Source of the DNA: Amoebidium appalachense
Taxonomy: Eukaryota > Ichthyosporea
Assembly (NCBI GenBank): GCA_963693365.1
Contig: CAVNZM010000009.1
Span: 744,001-808,000 of the forward strand
Length of the DNA: 64,000 nucleotides
Direction: 5' to 3'
The notes under the pieces: model-generated
What the model saw: only the letters and a program-made list of their open reading frames with translations
Database searches by the model: none
Told to the model about the DNA's origin: nothing
Made by a program: the position numbers and the translations under genes
Shown here: positions 10,744 through 22,873 of the stretch, one piece after another
How the letters are laid out: every line of letters starts with the position of its first letter
Numbering within the stretch: position 1 is the first letter of the stretch

Positions 10744-11083
10744 CTTAGTGGCTACTTTTGGCCCTCTGGCCGCCTACGTAATAATTTGTTAGTTATCAAG
10801 GCACCCTTGCAACATCATCCCCCTCTAGCTGGTAAAGATCGAACTACGGCAGGTACAGAACCTTGTGGAAAAGAGTGGACGGAGTGAAAACTTTGTGTAC
10901 ACATATGGACAGTTTCCCGCCATTTTTGTCGGGCATGATCATGCATGATCCAGCATGATTTATTCATCCGTCCGCCAATAAGATCACCACGAAAACTGGC
11001 CGGGGGGCAGAATCTTAAAAAAAAAAAGATTTTGCCGGGGGCGAAATCTTATAGGCGGGGGTTCTCATTCGCGGACGCTATCT

Positions 11084-11368
11084 GTATTATTGTCCGATGG
11101 ACGATAACAGGTTTTCATCCGGGTAAGGTTTGGAGTTCTTCAATCTGATTTTCCTCTACTCTCTAGCGGTTCCTGGTATGGTACTTTTTACGTTCTTTAT
11201 TTTTAATTGTGTTCGAAGACAGCAATAACGTTTGTATAGCTCTGAATACGTGTGCTATGTGTGTGTGTGTCTGCTCATGACTTTACAGTGTGTGTTCACG
11301 GTTCAGGGTGTGGAGTGGTGGTGGTATTGTTTTTTTTCTGTTATTGGGGGGGGGGGGGGGGGGGGGAG

Positions 11369-11405
<37 letters not shown>

Positions 11406-11889
11406 TATTAGGGGTTGGAGGTAAATAGCGTGTAGGTCAGACGCGACAACCAAGGATTTACTTGGTGGTGATTGTACATGGAGATTAGAGGCCCGTGTAT
11501 CTAGCAAAGCGGCATGCGCACATATATCTAGCCGTTTTTTAGTATTTGGAGGTCTCACAATGTGGTATGTAGAAGTTACAATAGTAATGGGGTTGTGTTC
11601 TGAAGCTGAGCACCTTCTTTATGGTTTTTAAAGTCTAAGCAATCTGTGTGTTTTGTGTGTAATATATCCCAACATCACGCAAAATGAAACATTTCAGTGT
11701 CATATGCAACATCTCAGTCGTGCCCCATATGCATAGAGGCTTAACATAGCTCATCACCAATATGTTTTGCAAAACACAAGATTTTGTTGGACAACGGTGT
11801 TTATAAATGGAAAAATCATCTCTTCTTCGGGTCTGTCTTCAACTACAGTCATGATTTAAACACGATGCTGGTATCGCTATTTCTCTACG

Positions 11890-11928
<39 letters not shown>

Positions 11929-12101
11929 ACACACACACACCCACATCCACCGCCACTCTCACCATGGCTACCACGTTCGTTTCCCCCTCCCCCCGTCGGG
12001 TCAGTTACAGAATCTGTCTGAAAAGAAAAATGAACAAACGAAAATGGGTGTAGCATACAGACACACCCGCGCAGACAAGTGCGCGTGTGCATATACCCCC
12101 C

Positions 12102-12132
<31 letters not shown>

Positions 12133-12189
12133 ACGCACACACGCACACGCACACACACAAAAAAAGAACAAAAATAAACACACACACAT

Positions 12190-12261
<72 letters not shown>

Positions 12262-12501
12262 GCACACACGCCATCACACACACGCGCGCGCGCGTCGTGG
12301 CGTGGGCGCACATACAGGCCACACTACGTGACACGGATACACATCAGAACTTCAGCATACACATCTGCATTCTTCCGAATGTTTCCTGCGTGTTGGCCAT
12401 AAAAAGAAAAACGGACACTTTAAAACTTCCCCTCGATTGTTTGTCCTGACTTGTGCTTGGACTCCTCCTCCTCCCTCCCTCCCTCTCCCCTCCCCCCCCC
12501 T

Positions 12502-12535
<34 letters not shown>

Positions 12536-12651
12536 TCTCCACCCCCCCAAAAAAGCCTTCCCCTCGCCATCTCCAACTTGCAGCCCCAGCTGCATTTACC
12601 TGATAATTCTTGCATGAAAGGCCTCACATTCTCGTTCTCAGTTACTGCTAT

Positions 12652-12688
<37 letters not shown>

Positions 12689-12767
12689 TTCCCCCCGGGC
12701 TCCCCCCCCTGCTGTGCTGGCCTCCTTCCCTATTCTCTCTCGCTCTCCCCTCTCGCTCGCTCACACC

Positions 12768-12798
<31 letters not shown>

Positions 12799-12966
12799 CC
12801 CCCCCCCCTTCCTCCCGCCCCTCCCGCCTTCCCCCCTTCCCCCCCTCTCTCCCTCGCGGAGTCCCCCCCCGCCCCCTGTCTCTCTCTTCCTCCCTCCCCC
12901 TCCCTCTCTTTCTCTCTCTCTCCTTCTGTCTACCCTCCCTATCTTTCTCCCTCTCTCGCTCTCTCC

Positions 12967-13056
<90 letters not shown>

Positions 13057-13428
13057 CCCCCCTCTCTCCCTTCCTTGCCCTCTCTGAATCTCTTTAACAC
13101 ACACACACACACACACTCTCCCTCCCTTCCCTCCCTCCCTCCCTCCCTCCCTCACTCACTCCTCTCTTTCTCTCTCACACTTAAAAGTCTCGTTCCCTGA
13201 TCTACCTCCCTCTCCTCTTCCTCTATCTTTGCTCTCATTTCCCCCCCCCTCTCCCCTCCCCCGGGCTATCTCCTCCACCCCTCAATCTCTTCCCACCTTC
13301 CACTTCACGGGATCGTCCGTCCACTCATCAAAGGAAACAGCAAAACAAAACACAAATAGTTTCCCAAGGCTTGAGGGTGGTACGGCCTTGTCTTTGTGTC
13401 ACGGCGATGGGAAACAAACATTCAATCC

Positions 13429-13460
<32 letters not shown>

Positions 13461-13464
13461 CTCC

Positions 13465-13523
<59 letters not shown>

Positions 13524-13680
13524 TTCCTCCTCCCCCCAGCTCCTCCCCCTGATATCGATCCCAGCCCCTTCCGCCCCTCTCCCCACTGAGTCCCCGGGCC
13601 TTATTTCTTTCTTTCTTTTTTTATTTTATTTTATTATTATTATTATTATTTTAATCCCGAACGGTTCCTCTATGTTGTAA
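11084..13680. repeat. Low-complexity region: poly-G/C, (CA)n, (CT)n
   Basis: G-tracts occur at 11,345-11,403. C-tracts occur at 11,892-11,926, 12,097-12,118, 12,500-12,532, 12,654-12,686, 12,771-12,795 and 13,436-13,523. (CA)n spans about 12,190-12,259. Between 12,720 and 13,190 lies a long polypyrimidine (CT/TCTC) domain. Only short non-repetitive islands (11,405-11,880; 12,300-12,440; 13,290-13,430) remain, and none shows a gene. The Pro/Leu/Ser-rich frames are products of the repeats. Confidence 0.85.
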
Positions 13681-14182
13681 GTCAGTAGTAGCGTACTAGT
13701 AAGGCCATATCATTCACTGACAGGCTTTGTAAGCTCGTTAGCGCGCGCGGGAGGAAATTTCCTCTTGCTTTCCCGGGCGATTTGGCGGGAAAAATGCCCC
13801 AATAATACGCTTCATCATCTGATGATGACGTCACTTTGTCCAAAAGCCTTAGAAAACGTTTTCCGAGCATTGTTTGGGTATGGACGGTGGTGCTCCACTA
13901 CTATAGCGGAAGCTGCTACTTGTTTGCTCCGACAGGCACACTTTCATTGAATTTTGCATGTTTCTGGTTTCAGGCAAGGTCCCAACACTTTTGAAGTCGG
14001 GTAGATCGAGTATTGTAATAGTGCTGCTGTTCGCGTGACTGGTCTGCTGACGATAGCCTAAAGGTAAGTAGCAACGCTTCCTCTTTTCTTTGTTTTTTGA
14101 TCTTGGGGCCCGACCCCATTAAAACATTTGTGCGTGGTGTGTTGTACTCTTGCCCAAGTGTGTGTGTACGCGTGCGTTCGTG

Positions 14183-14253
<71 letters not shown>

Positions 14254-14299
14254 ATCGTCGTCTTTTTTTTTTTTTCGCGTGTGTGTGTGCGTGCGTGCA

Positions 14300-14393
<94 letters not shown>

Positions 14394-14622
14394 CGGCGCG
14401 TGTGCTTGTGTGTGTGTTTTTGTGCGTGACTCTATCTCTGTGGGCTTGTGTTTGTGTGTGTGTGTGTGTGTTTGTTTATGTGTGTTTGTGTGTGTGTCTG
14501 CATATTTTTGTATATTATATTTTTTTTTTTTAACGCTGTAATATGTGCGTGTGTGTGTTGTGCGTGTTAGTGGAAGCAGCGCTTGTGTATGCATGGGTGT
14601 GCCGGGGTGCATTTGCACTCAC
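13681..14622. repeat. Unannotated 0.4 kb island plus (GCGT)n and (GT)n microsatellites
   Basis: 13,681-14,150 is complex sequence with no supported gene. It is followed by (GTGC)n at about 14,183-14,253, a T-run and a (GT)n run at 14,301-14,391, then GT-rich sequence. These probably fill an intron of the minus-strand gene whose candidate exons lie at 14,623-15,116. Confidence 0.6.
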
Positions 14623-15116
14623 GGCCTGTAAGCCCTTGTAGAGAAGGCCTCTGCAGTTGAAGTTCAGGTTGGTGCTCTTGTAAAAGCTGCTATCTGTTTG
14701 CCTAGTGGGAGTAAAACCCTTTTTGGTGTGGTTCATGCCATCACTACGCTGTGTCCCTTATGTGCCCCAGCTGTGTGCGGCCTTCATGCCTTGATTGGTA
14801 TCTAAACCCTGCATGGGATCTGGTGAGCTGTTATCTTGCATGCCCACCATGTGTGAGGGGAAGATTGCTCCTTCCTCTTTTCAAGCGCGAAAGGGTGAAG
14901 TGAGGAGCGGAAGGGAGGCGTGGAGAAGGGAGGGGGGGGGGGGGGGGGGGGGAGGGAAAGAGAGAAGTCGCGCTGGGGGAGGGGGATGGGGGGGGATGGA
15001 GGGTTTTGGGGGGGGGGGGGGGGGGGGAGGGGGGGAGGCTCACATATGTTTTGCCAAACTCAGGGTCTTCAGGAACGTAAAGGAGGGAGGATAGTGTGAT
15101 GTCGACATGGACCAAG
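14623..15116 (-). CDS. Two candidate exons of an unrecognised minus-strand gene
   Basis: Exon a is 15,116-15,044. It follows ACTTACAG and ends at a GTGAGC donor, coding LVHVDITLSSLLYVPEDPEF and GKTY. Exon b is 14,808-14,623. It follows CATGCAG and ends at GTGAGT, and includes KKGFTPTRQTDSSFYKS and NLNFNCRGLLYKGLQA. Both exons join in phase 0. Exon b contains one in-frame TAA (14,761 region) unless it starts instead after GACACAG, just upstream of RSDGMNHTKKG. The protein family is not recognised. No further exons could be placed on either side, so this is a tentative fragment, possibly decayed. Confidence 0.35.
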
Positions 15117-15712
15117 CTGTAAGTGTTTGAACAGTCGCAGCGCTATTCATGACCCAGTATGAACATGCAGGAGTGTTGTGCGTGCACTTTTAGCGATCCG
15201 TCATGTTTCTCCGACTTAAAACAGTGGGAGTGGTATAGCAGGATGTACATAGGCAGTGGAGCCGGAGAGAAGAGCCTCCGGGTTTACCAAAAACTCACTT
15301 GCTCACAAGTGTACTCCTATGTACCCCCCCCCCCCCCCTCCCCCCCCACTCCCCCCCCCCCCCTCCCTCCTCCAACCTCTACCCCTCCCCCATCCCCCCG
15401 AGCAGCTGCTGCCACCTTACTCCCTAGGACCAAAAGAATAAAAGATAGAAAGGGAGGATGGGTGTGTTCGGGCCGGTGGAAGGGGAGTTCAGGGGTGCTG
15501 GTGTTGGTTTAGTGACAGCGCCACTCAGCTGGATTGCTTTGCTCTGCTGAACCTACTACCCCAGCCTTTAATTTGCAATGCATGGAATAGAAAAACGAGA
15601 AGGTTGGGCCGTCAGTTTATTGCATCCCTTCCAAATCGGGTAGGGTTATTCCTTTTTTCTCATAGGCTACTCTATGTTTGCACCCTTTCACTGACACCCA
15701 ATCATATTGCAG

Positions 15713-16235
15713 GATGCAGCACGCGGCCAATCAGACCGTCAGACTGGGCTCAAGGGAAGGGGCAGGGGGCTGGCCTTTGGAATGACCCCCCTGAAAAAGG
15801 CAAAGATCGAGGGGGATCCAGATGATGGTGCGTGATTCACCCTCATAAACCCCCGAAGGTTTATTTCCACACTCATTGCCTAGCTACTGCACACCACACA
15901 ACAATAGATCCCATTACCCCCCCCCCCCCCCCCCCCCCTTCCCGTCTACCCCGCCCTCAAACACCTACGTATGAATGAAATTGAGTTGGGGTCCCCCCCC
16001 CCCTCCCCCCCCCCCCCCCCCTTGGTACGAGACATCTCGTGTGCTAGGGGGTTCTGCACCGTGATTTTCATTATCAAATTCTTCTATACTCAGTGCTGAT
16101 AAGTCACTCGCTCCCACACTCGCAAGCGTGCTCAACATACATATACACACACACATACACACAGAACACACCACATACACACAGAACACACCACATACAC
16201 ACGCGCGCGCACACACACGCACATGCACACGCACG

Positions 16236-16266
<31 letters not shown>

Positions 16267-16279
16267 GCACACACAAACT

Positions 16280-16321
<42 letters not shown>

Positions 16322-16325
16322 ACGC

Positions 16326-16381
<56 letters not shown>

Positions 16382-16819
16382 GGCAGTATCGAGTCACTTC
16401 TGCAGCAACGGGCACAGCTGAGAGCAAAAGTGGAGGGGGAGAGGGAGCCCCTGAGAAAACTGAATCTGCTAAAGACATACCACACCACTGTACGTGCTTA
16501 TAGCAACCCCCTCCCCCCCTCCTCCCCCCCCCCCCAAACACACACACACCCTCCCCCCCCTCCCCCCTCCCCACCGCCACACCCTCTCACACACGCTTGC
16601 ACACAAACTTGCTCTTCCCTCTTTGTCTGTCTGTGTCTGTCTTTCTTCCCCTCCTTCCCCCCTCGCCGTCCATCATCACTTGCTCTCTCTCTCTTTCCCC
16701 TCCGCTTCTTATCTCTTTCGCTCTTCCCCTCCGTCCTCACTCCCCTCGCCTCTCTCTCCCGGGGGATTCCCCTCGTGCGCGTGCGCGCAAGCACACACAC
16801 ACACACACGCACACACACA

Positions 16820-16881
<62 letters not shown>

Positions 16882-16999
16882 GTCATTTCCTCCCATTCCC
16901 CCTCTCTCTCTCGTTCTCCACTCCCTCCCCCCCCTCTGTCTCCTCACTTTCTGTTTTCCCCGATCGTCCCCCCCCCCCCCCCCCTTCCCCCCTCCTTCC

Positions 17000-17031
<32 letters not shown>

Positions 17032-17239
17032 AAAAAAAAAATCATTTTATATTGCCTCGCTCCTGTCGCTCATTCTCCTACCATCCTTAGGCATACCCAC
17101 GATCCCCACATACATACCAGCAAAAGCCAGTGTGGGAAACTGGAAAACCCACAAACCATTTGTGTGTGCGACAGTACCTGGTTGAATGGGAGGATGTGGG
17201 TGGTTGGCTTTGAATGGGGCGTCGCCCCGGAGGTGGGAT

Positions 17240-17275
<36 letters not shown>

Positions 17276-18719
17276 AATTCCAAGTGGAGGCAGGCTACAG
17301 CTGTAGCGGTCGGGAGGGGGCGAGTTGTTGTGGTGTTGTTTTCCCTCTCAACCTGTGTTGTTCCCCCCCCCCCCTCCCCCCCCCCCCCCCCTCCCCCCCC
17401 CCCCCCCCCTTCCCCCTCCCCCACCCTCCTTCCCTGAACACACACACACACCCTCCCTCCCCCTCTCCCGGCGCCCCTTGGTCTCTCTCCATTTCCCCTT
17501 GCTCTCCTCCTACCCCCCCCCCCCCCCCCCCCCCCCCCGCCCTCTTCGCCCATTACACGCACACACATTGAAGTACCCACTCACCGAGATCCACGGTATA
17601 CCGATTATCCACCTATATACGGGAACACATTCCGATTAACCACCTATATGATTATGCTGATTACCCATATATGGACAGGGGGAGATGCAGCGATTGGAGG
17701 ATCTAATATCAAAATGGCGTACGGCCAGCCAGGAGGCAGTGCTGGCACTGCAGGCCGCCAGCCAATCAGATTGCTCGGTGACACAACTGCTGACGGTAGG
17801 TGCACGTGCATGCACACGTGCATGCACGTGCACACGTTCATACACACACACACATGCATGCATATAGACGTGTACACACACATACACATGCATGCATGTA
17901 GACACGTGTACACACACATACACATGCATGCATATAGACACGTGTACACACACATACACATGCATGCATATAGACACGTGTACACACACATACACATGCA
18001 TGCATATAGACACGTGTACACACATACACATGCATGCATATAGACACGTGTACACACACATACACATGCATGCATATAGACAGGTGTACACACATACACA
18101 TGCATGCATATAGACACGTGTACACATGCATACACATGCATGCATATAGACACGTGTACACACACATACACATGCATGCATATAGACACGTGTACACACA
18201 CATACACATGCATGCACTTGCACAGCGAGTGTGTATAATCATGCATGATAGCAGATGTATGTGCACGTTTGGCTGTGTACACAGACACCGACATCACCTC
18301 AACACACATTGACATTCCACTTCCTGCACACACAACACACTGCATGAAGATGTGCACACATGCGTTCGAGTCAGTTCAGCTCCACGCCTGCACACACACA
18401 CGTGTAGCATTTCTAAAGAACGAGCATGCATGTTCACACACACACACACATGCAACACACGTCTGTATGTGCACATGGTCATGCACAGACACTGTCCAAT
18501 CCACGTACACACATGCACACCTGTCTCTCAAACTCACATGGGGACAGACACACATGCATATGCGCACGTGCGAACCCGGCGCGAGCACATGTCCGCCCAT
18601 GCATGATTTCATGTAGGTGCATATGCAGGACGTGCACATTGTGTGTGGGTGTGTGGGCGAGCTGAGTTTGTGGGATTAGGGGGCAAAAAAAAATGTTTTT
18701 CTTTTTTTCTTTTTTTTTT

Positions 18720-18776
<57 letters not shown>

Positions 18777-19134
18777 GGCAGGGAAGAAGGGGGTCGGTAG
18801 AAGACATGTGGACAGCGCTGATGGTGTTTCGTTCTTACGCGTACCTGTGCAGATGGGTGGGCGTGTGCGTGTACGTCTCTCGCTCGCACGTGTGTCTTTC
18901 TGTTACTCTTTCTCTCTCACTCTGTCTGCATCCCTCCCTCCCCCCCTCCCCCCTTCCCCCCCCTCCCCCCTCCCCCCCCCCCCCCCCCCTCTCTCCCCCC
19001 CCCCCCTCTCTCTCCCCCCCCCCCCCCCCCCCCCTCCCCGTCCCCACCTTCCTGTCTGTGTTGGTGGGTGTATTTCGGTGGTGGTTTTTTTTTTTTCTTT
19101 TTTTTTTGCCCCAGGGGGCATGGAAGGTGTGTGT

Positions 19135-19165
<31 letters not shown>

Positions 19166-19332
19166 GGGGGGGGGGGGAGGGGGGGGGAGAGAGAGATGGG
19201 GGGAGAGAGGGTGGATGGAGGGGAAGGAATTTCATAGTGATGCGTAAGAACCTAAATTGCATGATATTGCAGCTGCTACAGATCGAACCCAGCCTACTGC
19301 GATACAACATCGAGGATGAATGCTTCGAATGA
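15713..19332 (+). CDS. SFR1: SFR1/Mei5-like Swi5-dependent recombination accessory protein (3' exons)
   Basis: Four exons join in phase: 15,713-15,827, 16,380-16,489, 17,679-17,795 and 19,273-19,332 (TGA). Exon 1 of the model starts in phase 0 after ATTGCAG, so at least one earlier exon is missing. It is basic ([20 protein letters not shown]). The core reads [19 protein letters not shown] then RKLNLLKTY, the coiled-coil and Tyr signature of Sfr1/Mei5. It is followed by [20 protein letters not shown] and the C-terminal tail [12 protein letters not shown]. In yeast and mammals Sfr1 pairs with Swi5 and stabilises Rad51/Dmc1 filaments in the nucleus. The second exon acceptor lies at the end of a (CA)n tract, and the third intron carries a 36-bp minisatellite. 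The start codon was not found. Family call good, based on the conserved C-terminal half. Confidence 0.8.
16136..16378 (+). repeat. (CA)n microsatellite ending in the SFR1 splice acceptor
   Basis: CA, CGCA and CACG repeats run up to the AG of the SFR1 exon at 16,380. There is no ordinary polypyrimidine tract, so the dinucleotide repeat itself occupies that position. Confidence 0.8.
17851..18215 (+). repeat. 36-bp minisatellite in an SFR1 intron
   Basis: About ten tandem copies of a unit built on CATGCATGCATATAGACACG followed by TGTACACACACATACA. Unit length varies by a few bases because of CA slippage. Each unit holds the palindromes ATGCAT and, mostly, ACACGTGT. Copies are nearly identical, suggesting recent expansion. 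Confidence 0.9.
18663..19260. repeat. T/G, C and G homopolymer blocks in the last SFR1 intron
   Basis: TnGn composite at about 18,701-18,775, C-rich polypyrimidine at 18,930-19,040, T-run at 19,086-19,108, GT then G-tract at 19,128-19,190. No gene is seen. Confidence 0.85.
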
Positions 19333-19992
19333 GGTCGAGGGAGACGCCACCCAGTGCCATAGTGTATAACTGAGTGTCACGTTGGCCAATGACATTGTGT
19401 GTTTGTTAGCCTTATATGGTATGTAGTGTGCATTAAACCAAGAAAAGACCACACGGAATTTATAACTTTGGAATGGCTCGCTGATTATGAATGTCTGTAT
19501 TTGAGTTAGCACCAAAAATAGCTATCGGAACTAGAAAAAACTTATAGCAACACCTACAGCTGTATCCAACTACTAGTAGCATAGACCAATAGAGCGAACT
19601 TCTGAACGAATGGAACAACCCTTCCTGCCCCCTTCCCCTCCCTCCTCACCTATCTCGCCCCCTCTTCCACAAGAGCTTTCATCTTTCCCATACCGTAGTT
19701 GTATTATGACATCCGAAAATATCAGATATTGCAGCAATAAAGAAGAAAGCAGAAACGCTTATGTTTCATAAGCACCTCGTGTGTGTATCGGTAGCGACAC
19801 GACACGTTCCAGAGGGATGTCTGAGCAACTTGTTATGTGCACGTCCAGGATTTTAGGAGTCATTGTGCCCGTACGTAGTGCATGCGGGAAGGGGGGGGGG
19901 GGGGGGGGGGGGGAGGGGGGGGAGGGGGGGGCCGGGGGGGGGGGTTTAGTCAAGTCATGTCTGCAGGCATCACGAAACGTACGTACCAACCT
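19333..19992. other. Intergenic region after SFR1, no gene seen
   Basis: Mostly complex AT-moderate sequence containing a G-tract at 19,890-19,945. SFR1 polyadenylation should lie here; AATAAA occurs at about 19,736-19,741 (GCAATAAAGAAG). I see no protein-coding signal. Confidence 0.4.
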
Positions 19993-20239
19993 CCGTATCT
20001 ACCATTTTAGACAAAATCAAGGATGATCCGATCGAGGATTTCGGATGGCCCTGTTGCGGCTCTTGAAATCTCGAATCAATCAAGCGATCGAGGGCATGAC
20101 GTCCTTCTGACGTTTTTGTAAACAAATGACGTCACATCCTCGATTACTTATATGTTCGAGAATTTCAATAACCGCGCAGGGCCATCAGAAATCCTCGATC
20201 GGATCATCCTCGATCGGGGTTTAAAATGGTAGATACGGG
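19993..20239. mobile_element. Foldback (near-palindromic) MITE-like element
   Basis: The element starts CCGTATCTACCATTTTAGAC and ends with the near-perfect reverse complement (GTTTAAAATGGTAGATACGG). Most of the roughly 247 bp pairs with itself, including GATGATCCGATCGAGGATTT, GGATGGCCCTG and TTACTTATAT-side sequences. The loop is short. TGACGTCA (CRE-like) lies at 20,128-20,135 with a partial counterpart in the other arm. No coding capacity. This structure fits a non-autonomous foldback DNA transposon. A clear target duplication was not identified. Confidence 0.8.
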
Positions 20240-20661
20240 CCTTGCTTTAAGGTTTGTACAAACATAGTTGGTTTTTCTTAATTGTTTATATACACTGTGC
20301 ATAGGGTACATAAATTTACATCGCCGTGCCCGTGTATGTCCCGTCTTGTGCACGTATTGTCTGTATTTATATTTACAAGTATTATTGCTTTATCGAGTGT
20401 TCATCGAAATATTCACAACAGATAAAATTTATGTTCGTGTGTATATGAGCAACCAATCACACCCTATGTGTATATGAGACACCACTGCCAAACCTACACA
20501 GAAAACACCGCATCCCATGATATTAAATTTTAAATAACCAATACAGTAGCCTCGCACTAATCCCCATGGTACCGGTGCGTACACGGGTATACATGCCCAT
20601 GTGCGCAGGCACTTATCACGTGCAAAATACATGTCCCATTCTGTCCGAACACATATACCAC

Positions 20662-21299
20662 TCAGGAAAACCAGAAAGAACCCCACCCAGGCGTCATTTT
20701 ACGCTCCAAAATCCCCAAAAGGCTCCCCCGCGCCCCCAGTCTCCCGTATTCCTCGGCAAACCGTACCATCTCCCCAACGGTCGGTTGTGTTTTTTTGATC
20801 ATTTCTGCAATTTTCGTTAATTCACGGCCCAGATTTTCGTTTCCAAAAGTGGAATAGAACAAATCACGACCTGTGACCGATGCAACCATCATCTGCTGAA
20901 CGAATTTCAGGTGGGGATCTCCACCAAAAACCCCACACCCCCAATTTCCCGTGGAAATCAACTGGGAAGGATGGTAAACACCCGTGAAGTTTTTTCCCTC
21001 TGGTGTGTAATTTCGCAAAAACCCCGCATATGCCTTTGTCAAATCTCGTTCCAGCCCCTCAGCCTCGAATTGCATCCCCCTGCTGTAGCACACCATCGCA
21101 TCGATAGCAATGATATCTGTGTATGGGGGTGGTGGCGGAACGGGATTTTCAGGGTTTGAAAACCGGAAACTACGGTCATACCCCGTGTAATTTGAATATG
21201 TAGGGGTTCCTGTCATCACCACAGCCTCGTTGTCTGCCAGAGTTTCGGTAATGACCATTGAGAGAAGGGCATCGGGACGGATGCTGAACATGATTTCTT

Positions 21300-21387
<88 letters not shown>

Positions 21388-21422
21388 CGCGCGCGTGTGT
21401 GTGTGTGTATGTGCGTGTGGTA

Positions 21423-21453
<31 letters not shown>

Positions 21454-21455
21454 TT

Positions 21456-21505
<50 letters not shown>

Positions 21506-22506
21506 GCTGTATACCAAAACAGAGAAAGAAAAAAGGTGGGTCACGGATAAGAAGGTGGTGGGTGGCACTCACGGGTAGGCTTTCGGGCAGAAGGGGGACC
21601 TCCTCACGGCCCCCTCCCCCCTTCCCCCCTCCCCCCTCCCCCCTCCCCCCCCCCCCCCCCCCCCCCCTCCCCCCCCCCCCCCCCCCCCCCTTCCCCTATC
21701 AACCCAGGAGCAAACGGTCAAGAAATTCTAAAGAAACGAAAGTAGCAAAGCAATACCTGTGTGCAGCTGGGAATCAATTTGTGGATGGACAGTCTCATGT
21801 TTGCAAAGTCAACATGCGCCCCAGCCCCAACACAGTCCTCAATCCGTTTTTCGTGTGAAATTTCAACCCCGCACTGAATTTTCACCGCCGAATCCTTCCA
21901 CTTGGGCCGGTCTTCGGCCGAGACCAAAATCCTCTGAAACGTGACATTTCCGTAAAAATTGAATCCAGGGGTCGAAATTGTTTGGAAATATCGCAGCCAG
22001 CATTTAACCCTCTCCACCGCCAAGGCACTGCTATCCCGGTAAAGTCTTGCGAAATTAATATTCCCGTATTTTCGCTGGTCGGCACATGGAAGGTTGAGGA
22101 AGAACGCGTGGCTCAGAAGCACACTTGACTGTCCGTTTGTGTTTGGTGGATGGATGGAGGGTAGAGTGGGCGTTTTGGAAGGTGGGGTAGGGGGGTAGGG
22201 TGAGTGGTGGTGGTGGTGGTGGTGGTGGGGGGGGGGGGGGGGGGGGGGGGGTTTGAATGCGTCAAAAAGTACGAAGTACACAAGAACAAACGGATAACAC
22301 GATGCAGAATGCAAGCCATACATAAAGAGTATGCATAATAAGCAGAGCCCATCCTCAGGGGGGGCCCACGTCATCCACAGTACCCGAGTTTCGACCTATT
22401 CCCCTCGTTAACGAAACCCAACTCAGATACTGGGGGGGGGGGGGGGGGGGGGGAGCGTGTAGGCGCGTGTGTGTGTGGTGGTGGTGGTGGTGGTGGTGGT
22501 GGTGGT

Positions 22507-22537
<31 letters not shown>

Positions 22538-22840
22538 GGTTTTGTGTGGGAAGGTGCGGGGAGAGTGCGCAGGTGTGTGTGTGTGTGTGTGTGTGGGGGG
22601 GGGGGGGTTAGCATTAGTTTTTTTTTTGGGGGGGGGGAGGGGGGAGGGGAGGGGGGAGGGGGGGGGAGGGGGGAGGGTTGAATGGGAGATAAGCTGGAGG
22701 AGAAACGGAAGCTCGGGATGAATTCGATTTTTTATATGTGGGCCTTTTTTTGTTTCAAGTTGTTTATTTACTGTGAGGAGCCCCCCGACAGGGGGGGGAG
22801 GGGGGGGAGGTCGGAGGGGGTTTCGGGAGGTTCGGAGGCC

Positions 22841-22873
<33 letters not shown>

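Larger units (their letters stand above)
9363..11083 (-). mobile_element. Putative DNA transposon with terminal inverted repeats
   Basis: The left end reads AGATCGCGTCCGCGAATAAG and continues AACCCCC. The reverse complement of the right end reads AGATAGCGTCCGCGAATGAG and continues AACCCCC, giving about 25 matches over 28 bases. Subterminal motifs of the type CCGCCAATAAGAT recur inside at both ends. Between them sits a minus-strand zinc-finger ORF (10,743 down to 10,053) and a copy of repeat R2. No convincing target-site duplication was found just outside. It could be a real 1.7 kb element, or two copies of a short inverted-repeat element flanking unrelated DNA. The ORF shows no recognisable transposase catalytic triad. 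Confidence 0.5.

Noticed and set aside
12437-13190. Ser/Leu/Pro-rich ORFs up to 216 codons
   Set aside because: They derive wholly from CT and C tracts; all three frames are open at once.
14623-14808. Stop-codon reassignment (TAA read as an amino acid)
   Set aside because: A single doubtful exon is the only hint. The other gene models end at normal TAA, TAG or TGA codons.
17851-18215. CRISPR-like array
   Set aside because: Units are contiguous with no unique spacers, inside a eukaryotic intron. It is a minisatellite.
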